Positions 11,901-21,110 of a stretch of DNA of 60,000 nucleotides are shown piece by piece; within the stretch, counting starts at the first letter, position 1; every line of letters starts with the position of its first letter. The stretch spans positions 18,314,953-18,374,952 of the forward strand of contig NC_064036.1 in assembly GCF_932526225.1 (NCBI RefSeq), in the 5' to 3' direction. The notes under the pieces were generated by a model. The model was not told where the DNA came from. It was given only the letters and a program-made list of their open reading frames with translations, and searched no databases. The stretch is from Nematostella vectensis. Its lineage: Eukaryota; Cnidaria; Anthozoa; Actiniaria; Edwardsiidae. A program made the position numbers and the translations under genes.

Positions 11901-14900
11901 CGTTAGCTTGTACCTAGTGTCTGGGTGTGGCGTTAGCTTGTATCAAGTGTTTGGGTGTTGCGTTACCTTGTATCTAGTGTCTGGGTGTTGCGTTAACTTG
12001 TATCTAGTGTCTGGGTGTTGCGTTAACTTGTATCTAGTGTTTGGGTGTTGCAATACCTTGTATCTAGTGTCTGGGTGTTGCGTTACCTTGTATCTAGTGT
12101 TTGGGTGTTGCGTTAACTTGTATCTAGTGTTTGCGTGTGGCGTTAGCTTGTATCAAGTGTTTGGGTGTTGCGTTACCTTGTATCTAGTGTCTGGGTGTGG
12201 CGTTACCTTGCATCTAGTGTCTGGGTGTTAAATTACCTTGTATCTAGTGTCTGGATGTTGCGTTACCTTGTATCTAGTGTCTGGATGTTACGTTACCTTG
12301 TATCTAGTGTATGGGTGTTACGTTACCTTATATCTAGTGTTTGACGTGTTTGGTTCTTCCACTTGAACCACTATGAACACATGTAAAAAGTGCGAGCGGA
12401 TGGAAGTCGGCGAGAAGGGGGTGTTATCGTCCTGTTAAGGAGAAACGAAAAGCACAGTTTAAACAAAACCATGGATTGATATGATGATTCATATGAACAG
12501 GGATGTTAACCATGGCCTCATAAATACAATCTGAAATCCCGCACCTGGAACACAATGCAAACAATGTCGTTGCCTATGTGGCGCTTTCTTTGAACCTGTA
12601 TAATAAAGAAGAGCATAAATCAAGGAGAAGGAAGCATTCTTCGTATCAAAGAGGCCTTGGATTACTGGCTGAGATGGCACGCACCATGTCCCTTCAACTC
12701 ACACATTTGTGGTGCGTGCCATCTCGGACCAGGCTGCAGTATGACGATGATGATGATAATGACGTCATGTCCGTAGCTAGCAAAGGCCTCCCACATGGAA
12801 TTGATTGGTGGAGAACCTGGGTATGAGCATAGGGAGAATTCTTTTTGTTTAACCTCGCTCCTCTACCTTCCCATCCACTCTCACTTCTCAGTGGTTTGTT
12901 CATGTGTAGCAAATTTGTGAAATTCTGTACCTGACTTTGTGACAAAATTGTGATGAAATACTGCAAGAAATGAGAAATACAGGACACCCTGGAGATCCCT
13001 GCGGATACTTACCTGTTGTGTGTCACCATTGCTGAATGGTAGAAGTGTGGACACGTGGAACATCACCTCCCTGTACGCGAGAACCGACATGGATAAGCAT
13101 ATCACGTATGTCTGTTGGCTCAATTTGAGTGACAATGTTGTTATGATAGAGCCATTTTTATTTCAAGATGTTATGCATTTCACAGCGACTGTGAGCAGAT
13201 TCATCTCAGAACAGAATTGAACACCTTATTTGTAAACATACGAGTCGGATCCACGGTTGAAAATCGTATCCATTTATTAATATTTTTCAGAAACGTGAGA
13301 ATCCGCCCACACACAAAAAAAAAAACATTTTTAAATGCAATAGAGTTATGATTTTGAGCAAAAAGCGATTTGTGATATGTGCTTTTGGTAGGTAGTGTGC
13401 ATAGAGCATGTCTTCTCGTACTTGTTGTTATGCTCAGTGTGGACTGAAGACTCCCCGGTTTGCCCATACTTCACGTCTAGACCGCCATTATACCTGCAAT
13501 AAAGAGAGCAATGTCTATTTTCTACTCTTAGAAGAGAACATAGCAACTCCAACCGCAACTCTAACAATATTTTTATAATTAAGCGCTATAGAAACTATGA
13601 TATTATTTTAACCGCAGGGAGGGGCACTGGCCCATCAGTCTTTGACATAGTATGAAAACCAAAGGGGGGATGGAGTGGGGACCCAAGGTGTAGAGTGTTG
13701 GGAAGGGGCACCAAGGGATGGTGGGGTGGGGGACCCAAGGAAGGGAGAGGAGGGAATTACCCGTTGAAGTCTTGGAGTCGCACCCTGTGCCCAAGCATTT
13801 GCAGAAACTCATCCATAGCGGGACTGTGGTGCTTGTTACAAAAATACTCCTCCTCTGAGATCTAAAAGATCATGCATATGTGAGATAAGCCATAAAAATA
13901 CTCCTCCTCTGAGATCTAAAAGATTATGAATATGTAAGATAAGCCATAAAAATACTCCTCTGAGATCTAAAAGATCATGCATATGTGAGATAAGCCATAA
14001 AAATACTCCTCCTCTGAGATCTAAAAGATTATGAATATGTAAGATAAGCCATAAAAATACTCCTCTGAGATCTATAAGATCATGCATATGTGAGATAAAC
14101 CATAAAAATACTCCTCTAAGATCTAAAAGATCATGCACATGTGAGATAAACCATAAAAATACTCCGCTAAGATTTAAAAGATCATGCATGTGTGAGATAA
14201 GCCACGAAAATACTCCTCCTCTGAGATCTAAAAGATCATGCATATGTGAGATAAACCATAAAAATACTCCTCCTCTAAGATCTAAAAGATCAGGCATATG
14301 TGAGATAAGCCACAAAAATACTCCTCTGAGATCTAAAAGATCATGCGTATGTGAGATAAACCATAAAAATACTCCTCCTCTAAGATCTAAAAGATCATGC
14401 ATATGTGAGATAAGCCACAAAAATACTCCTCCTCTGAGATCTAAAAGATCATGCATATGTGAGATAAACCATAAAAATACTCCTCTGAGATCTAAAAGAT
14501 CATGCATGTGTGAGATAAACCATATAAATACTCCTCCTCTCAGATCTAAAAGATCATAAATATGTGAGATAAACCATAAAAATACTCCTCTGAGATCTAA
14601 AAGATCATGCATATGTGAGATAAACCATATAAATACTCCTCCTCTAAGATCTAAAAGATCATGCATATATGAGATAAACCATAAAAAATACTCCTCTGAG
14701 ATCTAAAAGATCATGCATATGTGAGATAAACCATATAAATACTCCTCCTCTGAGATCTAAAAGATCATGCATATGTGAGATAAACCACAAAAATACTCCT
14801 CTGAGATCTAAAAGATCATGCATATGTGAGATAAACCATATAAATACTCCTCTAAGATCTAAAAGATCATGCACATGTGAGATAAACCATAAAAATACTC

Positions 14901-17900
14901 CTCCTCTAAGATCTAAAAGATCATGCATATGTGAGATAAACCATAAAAATACTCCTCTGAGATCTAAAAGATCATGCATATGTGAGATAAACCATATAAA
15001 TACTCCTCCTCTCAGATCTAAAAGATCATAAATATGTGAGATAAACCATAAAAATCCTCCTCTGAGATCTAAAAGATCATGCATATGTGAGATAAGCCAT
15101 AAAAATACTCCTCCTCTGAGATCTGAGGGCAGTACTGGTAAGCCGGTGTTATCATAGTACTGTAATTTTTATATCATGAATAATCCATACCATAATCATC
15201 TAGTAAATGTTGTGTCACCCTTCGTTTTCATGCCCTGTTCGAGTTGGATGTTAGCAAACCACTAAAAACACTAAACTGCTAAACCATCTTCATTGACTTT
15301 ACTAGAAGGCAAATCTAATTCAGATTCTAGTGAGACAGTCCATTTTGAATCAAAGTGAAGACGAATATCAAAGCAGTGTTTTACCTGGCCAAATTTCTGA
15401 TAAATAATACCAAACTTGAAGGCCCGAGAAGCACTGTGTTCATCATATTTGACAATCATATCAGAAGCCTGCAAACAGCCAAAATAAGACACAATTGTGA
15501 ACCAAAAGCAAGCAAAGAAGACTTTATTTTAGAGCTTATAGGAAAGCTTGCCATCCTCATTAATGGAGGTGATTGCCTTACAGCAGCTACCACACTGTTT
15601 GAAGAAGAAGAAAGAAAAGTGTCAACCTACTTGAGGATGGGCTATCACTTGAATTTGATCCAACGTTTCCACTTCATCTCCAAGGATGTACTAAGACAAC
15701 AACAATGACAGCTTAATTAAATGGTTAAACAAATATGCTAAACACCACAGCCAAATAGTCAACAATCATGACATGACATTTTAAATGTAAAAAAAGCCAA
15801 CTTTTGCAGGCTCACCTTGATAATATCCTTCGGACTGGGCTGTTCTGAGAGGTTTTCAATTGGGAGAAGATCCACTGTTGTTTTTTCACATGTTCTAAAA
15901 AGATTAAACACCTTGCTTGAAAATTCTGTAAACATGGTCATTCACCTGGTCATCACTTAAACATTAAAATCATGTTAAAATTAAAAAAAGTGTTTTCTAA
16001 CTGCAAATGAAAGAAATATCACAGAGGCTTCTGAAGCAGAGTGTGAATACCAACAACTTTGGGGACATAACTCTGTGATATTATCTTAATATTTTGGAAG
16101 CAGAAATTCATGAATACTATTGATTAAAAAAAAACCCTTGTCAGCAACACCTTTGCTATTGTTTTCATTTAAAATTAATATTTTGGAAGGCACATAATGT
16201 GATAAAACCTTGAAATGACCATCTAAAAAAGTTTAATACTTTATTTACCCATTTCGATCAAAAATATCACTTTGGTTTCCCCAAATTTAGGCTCTATTTC
16301 CAGTGCTCAGAGAAACGAGCTGGAAATCAAGCCTACCCCATATCAGCCGATGAAAATGGATGCTTTATCACACGTATTTTTACTAGATGAAAAAATAGCT
16401 GCTGCAGAGACTTATTCAGTTTATTCAGTAATAAAATCTGCCAGCAGTTTAACAGGCCTGTGTTAACTGGTGGCTGTTTTTGATTTTGACTTTTTTTAAC
16501 TGAGATCTAACCTGATGATAACACGGATAAACCCCTGAGTATCTGATTCACTTGTCCGCTCAACTTCTTGCTTGATAGAGATTATAATTGGTCCAAGTTT
16601 CTCATCGTCGCACAAGAAATTCAAGTGTTCCTATGGTTAAATAATAAAAAAAAATCAATAAACTTTCAACTTAAACGCTGCTGGTGTTTTATAGGCGTTT
16701 TGCTGCACACAAAATGGGGATCATATTGAGAGAATTACAATATTGTTAATATCACTAATATGAGTATGAAAATGTTGATGATTGGTGCTTGCAGTGATAA
16801 TTTTGGATTATGATGATGATGATGATTGTGATGATGTTGATAAAGAAGATGACTATGATGATGACAGCAATGACAATGTTAACAGGTACTCACTTTGCCC
16901 TGAAAGTGTTTCCTGTAGCCTTCCACTGTCTCATCACTGTTAACACAGCTAAGGTGTGTATCATAGTAAGGTGTCAGTGTCCTTGGCATGCCATTCTCCT
17001 GCACGGCATACTGATGGTTACTACCCTCAAGCCAGTACTCCCCGCCCACTGGTAACACCACCAGAGGGTATGGCCCCCCACTAGCTAACACCTGCCATCG
17101 GAGACATAACACATTAGCACTGTAGTGCCACACCCATCATTAACACTAGAGTACGCCCCCCAAACTAGCTCACACCTGCCATCAATGATAAAATAGATTT
17201 GACCCCGCCTATCGTTAACATCAACACATGTGGTCAGCGACAGGATACTCTAGATTCAGCCAGTGGTTAACTCCAGAGAAAAGCTCCCTTAACACCAAAA
17301 GAGAGAACGCCCCCCACTTACTAACATCTGCCTTAAGAGACAAGAAACATTAGACCCAGCCCATTGCTAACACCAGCAGAGAGTAAGCCCCTCCCACCCA
17401 CCCACACACACACACCACCACCACTATCTAATACCTCCTGTCAGAGCCATCACAATAAGCAATGTAGCCCATCTGTACTGTTATGAGTACTCAACCGGGT
17501 AACCATCAGAAGAAATAACATGCTTAGCCAGAAAAAGAAGCCTTGAAACACATTAAAAAAAGATATTTAAAAGTTCAAAGTGAAATTAATTTTTGAGCTT
17601 CATTCTCTCTTGTTGTTTCATGATCTCTGATAGGATCAAACATGAACAAACAATTGTTAGATCCAGTCTACATATAAATGTTATCACAGTAGTGTGTAGA
17701 GTTACAAATAAGTACTGCACCTCTCTGATAGGATCAAGCTCAATGCTGCCTCTTGACCTCCTTAAATTGTAGTTCTGAAATCAGAAAAAAAAAATTCACT
17801 TATAATAAGCTTATTTAATGATTTGATATATTATCTTTTATAACTTGACATTGTTGTTGTAGCTGAGAATGGACATTACCAGGCAATCAAGTCTTTTCAA

Positions 17901-19779
17901 TTGTCCAAATGCCACAGGAAGCCATAGCTCTATCAAATGCCCAATATAATAAGTCTCTCCTTAGCTTCCCTTGTTAGACACTGAGGGTTATTGGAGCCAT
18001 ACAGATGTTACATATTACCAAGGTCATGGTTGTACATGGTGTACATGGTTGTATTTAAATAATTACCACTGGCATTGTCAAGTATCATAAAGTCATAGCA
18101 CTGTAGCAGCTTACCAAATTTAAATACTTCTGATTTAGCAGATTTACTACTCCTGCACCCTACCTCCGGCATGTTGTAATTGTTGCCTTGTCTCTTTTCA
18201 CTGTCTTCTTCCCACCTTGTTATCTTGAGCGCAGGGGCCTCACACCTCTGTTCATCCAAGCGGTCAGACTACAAAATGGCAACATAGCAATGTCCTCATC
18301 CAAGCGGTCAGACTACAAAATGGCAACATAGCAATGTCCTCATCCAAGTGTTCAGACTACAAAATGGCAACACAGCAATGTCCTCATCCAAGCGGTCAGA
18401 CTACAAAATGGCAACACAGCAATGTCCTCGTCCAAGTGGTCAGACTACAAAATGGCAACATAGCAATGAACTCATCCAAGCGGTCAGACTACAAAATGGC
18501 AACACAGCAATGTCCTCATCCAAGCGGTCAGACTACAAAATGGCAACGCAGCAATATCCTCATCCAAGTGTTCAGACTACAGCATGGCAATGTATCAATA
18601 TCTTCATCAAAGCGATCTGACTACAACTTGGCAACATATCAATATCCTCATTCAAGTGTTCAGACTACAATATGGCAAGATATCAATATCCTCATCCAGG
18701 CGATCAGACTACAACATGTCAAGATATCAAAATCCTCATCCAAGCAATCAGACTACAAAATGGCAACATATCAATATTTTCACCCAAGCGATTAGGCTAC
18801 AAAATGGCAGCATATCAATATCTCCATCAAAGCGATCTGACTACAGCATGGCAACATGGCGTGTTGCGTTTTCTGCATGCCAATTTAGCATGAACAACAT
18901 TTAAATAAACTAAGCTTGATAATTTCCCCATTGAGAGCACCCCTGTGGAGATACAGTATATCATTTTTCCATGAGTATTAACAATACCTGAAATTTTCCA
19001 AGTAAATCAAAGAGCTCATCTTCATACTAGAAAAAAAAATATAAAAAGTTCTTTTAAAATTTATTGAAAACATTTTGTAAACCAAGACATGGTGGTGTGG
19101 CTAAGTGGGGTACATGCACGGCCCTTGGTGGAGTCATTTCTTATTAAGGAATCTTCAAATACTGTGCTTTTTCCATATAATACCTATGACTGCTCGCTCC
19201 CCTCTGCCAACCCTAGGTACGGGCCAGAGCTGAATGGCACCAAATTGTTGTTTAAATGCTCAAATACTTGAGGCCAGCACTGTGGGCTTATCCAGAATAA
19301 TGAAACACTCAAGCAGCTGACCAAGTTACAGGAAAAAGTGCTTTTCTCGATCAAGGTAATCTCATATAATAATCATATGTGTCAATTGAATGAAAATTCA
19401 AGCTTAGGGAGTGTTCAATAAATACCCTTAGGGCATGGGGAAGGAAGATTTTGACCCCTTCAGGGTACATTTTTTGGGGCACCCACCTTCCACAAACTCC
19501 AGGATTCCAGTTGGACTCATAAGATATCAGAACAACCCTTAGAGTGCCTATTTTGTTCATAGCCCCCCTTTGGATGGTTAAATTTTTTTGGAGCCTCTTT
19601 GACCTCTAAGGGTATTAAATGAACACTCCCTTATGCCTTGTTTTGGGGTTGAAAGCTATTGAAGAATTGAGTTGGTAACTAATAATAAGACTACAATAAT
19701 TGAATCATAGAGTTGTGAATAATAAATAAGTTCCATGGTCAAAAAAAGTGGAACTCACATCTTGATCCATGGAGGCCAT
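1..19779 (-). CDS. RAP1GAP: Rap1 GTPase-activating protein (Rap1GAP family), 22 exons, 3' end beyond window
   Basis: Accelerates GTP hydrolysis on Rap1, switching off Rap-dependent adhesion signalling at membranes. Coding exons, in transcript order: 19759-19779, 18988-19026, 18164-18268, 17721-17774, 16894-17091, 16512-16630, 15816-15894, 15631-15690, 15385-15468, 13761-13861, 13422-13493, 13013-13070, 12545-12595, 12327-12431, 11437-11508, 10423-10509, 3157-3399, 2671-2738, 1447-2395, 1097-1184, 904-989, 1-124. All junctions are GT/AG and keep phase (about 954 codons so far). Visible domains: an N-terminal GoLoco motif ([20 protein letters not shown]), the RapGAP fold, the asparagine thumb in HIGNDIV, the family's basic helix after the GAP domain ([15 protein letters not shown]), a Ser/Arg-rich disordered tail and a C-terminal coiled coil. 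The start was chosen because an in-frame TAG lies 40 nt upstream and a second Met follows at codon 4. SIPA1L proteins share the GAP domain but lack this GoLoco and C-terminal arrangement. Confidence 0.9.
189..612 (-). mobile_element. LINE 3' end with (AAT)n tail
   Basis: 189-432 is a nearly pure AAT/AAC trinucleotide tract. It is followed at 433-612 by about 180 bp nearly identical to 26237-26420, which is itself next to the coding remnant of a non-LTR retrotransposon. Microsatellite-like 3' tails are typical of CR1/L2-type LINEs. The copy is a severely 5'-truncated insertion in the last visible Rap1GAP intron. Confidence 0.75.
2394..2463. repeat. 21-bp x4 tandem repeat of a 3' splice site
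   Basis: Four units (spacing exactly 21 nt at 2394, 2415, 2436, 2457) each read, on the gene strand, as a T-rich run followed by CAAAG|GGA. The innermost copy is the acceptor of exon 1447-2395. Because 21 is divisible by three and the unit is open (RDVIVFQ), use of any outer copy would add 7, 14 or 21 residues in frame. Confidence 0.85.
4015..4645. repeat. 41-bp minisatellite in Rap1GAP intron
   Basis: About 15 copies of a roughly 41-bp AT-rich unit (contains TACATATCGCTATCAGTAGT), with some units of different length ending ATATCTGT. It lies 0.6 kb from the nearest exon, and its unit shows no match to the flanking splice sites. Confidence 0.9.
6350..6510. repeat. 30-bp x5 tandem repeat
   Basis: Five units containing ACGTCTCTGTGTATACATTT, inside the recombinase element downstream of its gene. 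ORFs on both strands across it are only repeat translation. Confidence 0.9.
6666..9484 (-). pseudogene. Crypton-like zinc-finger tyrosine recombinase, frameshifted
   Basis: Four reading-frame blocks line up into one protein: an N-terminal C2H2-type finger (CPVPACQK with [10 protein letters not shown]), a second finger-like segment ([11 protein letters not shown]), a low-complexity KG/SQ repeat (about 8800-9015), an acidic stretch, then a tyrosine-recombinase domain. The recombinase part shows the first arginine box ([13 protein letters not shown]), the second box ([13 protein letters not shown]) and [15 protein letters not shown]. The position where Cryptons usually have the nucleophilic tyrosine reads F-S. 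Breaks: a frameshift in an A9 run near 9277, an in-frame TAA at 8539, and a frameshift in a C6 run near 7050. Protein and strand are clear; the copy looks inactive. Confidence 0.75.
10025..10275. repeat. Cluster of GTTACAAAAAGGAACA motifs in both orientations
   Basis: About a dozen copies of GTTACAAAAAGGAACA with one or two substitutions. Several are paired head to head, with CTCCTTTTTGTAAC as the inverse. The same motif occurs singly near the other end of the block, as expected for subterminal binding sites of a transposase or recombinase; no function is shown. Confidence 0.8.
11580..12326. repeat. 30-bp minisatellite built from a 5' splice site (about 25 copies)
   Basis: On the gene strand the unit reads ACACTAGATACAAG|GTAACG followed by about 10 intron bases. 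Exon 12327-12431 ends ACACTAGATATAAG|GTAACG, so each unit repeats the last 14 nt of the exon and the donor. The array starts directly at the junction and fills most of the intron to exon 11437-11508. The period is 10 codons; units nearest the exon contain an in-frame TAA, distal ones are open. Confidence 0.9.
12327..13070 (-). CDS. RAP1GAP: Catalytic-core exons of the RapGAP domain
   Basis: Exon 13013-13070 encodes [19 protein letters not shown]. Exon 12545-12595 encodes [17 protein letters not shown], carrying the asparagine of the HIGND segment that acts as the catalytic thumb in Rap1GAP. Exon 12327-12431 encodes the following strand ([13 protein letters not shown]). Family alignment from memory shows no missing catalytic residue, so the gene appears functional. 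The last exon ends TATAAG|GTAACG, the junction amplified in the adjacent 30-bp array. Confidence 0.9.
13862..15130. repeat. 51/54-bp minisatellite built from a 3' splice site (about 24 copies)
   Basis: On the gene strand each unit contains CTTTTAG|ATCTCAGAGG and continues through 22 nt identical to the start of exon 13761-13861 (coding ISEEEYF), then about 30 bases ending again in the acceptor. Units alternate between 51 and 54 bp by gain or loss of CTC. The array begins exactly at the acceptor and fills nearly all of the 1.5 kb intron. Confidence 0.92.
18164..19026 (-). CDS. RAP1GAP: GoLoco-motif exons of Rap1GAP
   Basis: Two exons (18988-19026 and 18164-18268) join in phase 0 to give [11 protein letters not shown] followed by [12 protein letters not shown]. 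This is the classic GoLoco (Gi/o-binding) motif with the terminal D-Q-R triad. In Rap1GAP proteins this motif binds Galpha-i and recruits the GAP to the membrane. The intron between the halves (18269-18987) is mostly a 44-bp minisatellite whose unit repeats the acceptor and the first 17 nt of the downstream exon. Confidence 0.9.
18269..18870. repeat. 44-bp minisatellite built from a 3' splice site (about 14 copies)
   Basis: The unit on the gene strand contains CATTTTGTAG|TCTGACCGCT and then TGGATGA. The first 17 exon nt of 18164-18268 are present in each proximal unit. The array starts at the acceptor; copies diverge with distance from it. Confidence 0.9.
19407..19630. mobile_element. 224-bp MITE with TTA target duplication
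   Basis: Terminal inverted repeats of about 27 bp (GGGAGTGTTCA at the tips, ATACCCTTA inside) with two or three mismatches, flanked by TTA at 19404-19406 and 19631-19633. A 3-bp TTA duplication is typical of PIF/Harbinger-type non-autonomous elements. It lies in the second Rap1GAP intron. Confidence 0.75.
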
Positions 19780-21110
19780 TGATATAGAGCCCCTGGCCAA
19801 GAGCTGGACACTGGGAAGGGACTAGCAGCGTGGGGAGCACCCCAAGGAACACCATCTTTGGTTCCTGAAATAAACAATCATAAAAATCAAGTACAAACAA
19901 AATAGTCAACATAAAAAGCAAAATGAATCAGAAATATTTTAAAATGTCGGTATCATTACACAACCAACATCAACAGAATAAGCATAGCAGCTACAATAAT
20001 CATAGAAAAGTTATGAAGCTGAGAATTATTCTAGAGGTACTGTCTTCCAATAAAACAGATTTTATGGATATGTTTTGTAAACAACAACACTATGTCTCAT
20101 ACCCAATTTCATGCATATTTGCTTCCAAACAAAACCAGATAATGAAATGAATTCGAACAAGATTGTGGTGGCTACAGAATTGCTAGATTTTCCACTAAAA
20201 TTCCATAGCCAGTCTCCAGCCTCTAACAATAAAAGACATGAGACGTGTTTGACATGACTTGTGGTATGGTTTGTTCGAAGTGTCTAGAATTTCACAGGTA
20301 GAACAATAAAAGTATCAGGAATGGTTAATGAGTGATCACCACCAACAACGGTCCTATACAATAGCCAACAAGTCCAGACTCTAATAAATAAAATGTTAAT
20401 TATCATGTAATCAGATCATCGGAAATTTAGCAGAAAGACTCAGGATAATTTTCAAAAGAATGGAAGCGCAGGGATAATACAGGAACCCGAGGCAAAGATT
20501 AACAAGAGTGCCAAAAATGTTGAAATAAGGCCTCAAGGCCTTGTTGCCAAAGTGCTTTTGTACGCTTGCACGATAAGCTTTGAATAAATACCGTAGGTAA
20601 ACTACTGTCATATCGGATTTAAAATCAGAGAAAGCAGGAAGAAGTAACTAAAGAAAAATTAAATCCACGTCATGTATTTTGGTTCTGAATAAAAAACACA
20701 AGGCTATCGGAAATTGGGCGGGCATTCCTTGGCTTCTATAGTGATAAAGAAGGTTTTCAATTATTCTGAACACCAAAGGTGACGTTTATGACCACAAGCA
20801 ATGAATTCGAAGAGTCGATCAAAATTTTAGCTCGATGTTATAAAGGTCAAATAAAAACCCCTCAAGCGGTTGTGAATTGCTTTGTCCTGAATTAAAGAGA
20901 GTGCAAAATAGTTAATAAATACCGATGAATATCTGACAACAGGGCATGGAGTTTATAAATACGCGATAACAACAGGCTTCTGCAGCTAAAAGCACCGCAC
21001 AACTCACCACGCGCGGGCGAACGACGATATGACCACCGGTATAGATGCCATGGAGAAATCGCTCGCACAAACCAGTGGGGAGGGATAAAGCGAGGCCCTT
21101 AATCTACCTT
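19780..21110 (-). promoter_or_regulatory. Rap1GAP 5' UTR and probable upstream first exon
   Basis: The start exon continues as 5' UTR to 19864, where TTTCAG|GAACC is a good acceptor. A matching donor (GCGTG|GTGAGT) lies at 21008, so 21008 to about 21110 is a plausible non-coding first exon in a locally GC-rich patch. Spliced together they contain an upstream ORF starting in the first exon (MASIPVV...) and ending at a TAG 40 nt before the main ATG. The transcription start cannot be placed from sequence. The intron 19865-21007 shows no other gene. Confidence 0.45.

Noticed and set aside
11551-12231. 226-codon plus-strand ORF with a 10-residue repeat
   Set aside because: The 30-bp array has a period divisible by three, so it stays open; it is antisense to Rap1GAP intron sequence.
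13836-15084. Long minus-strand ORFs repeating [11 protein letters not shown]
   Set aside because: Repeat translation in a frame different from the true exon; the array is intronic.
13862-18870. CRISPR-like regular repeats
   Set aside because: Repeats are directly contiguous with no unique spacers, and the DNA is clearly eukaryotic.
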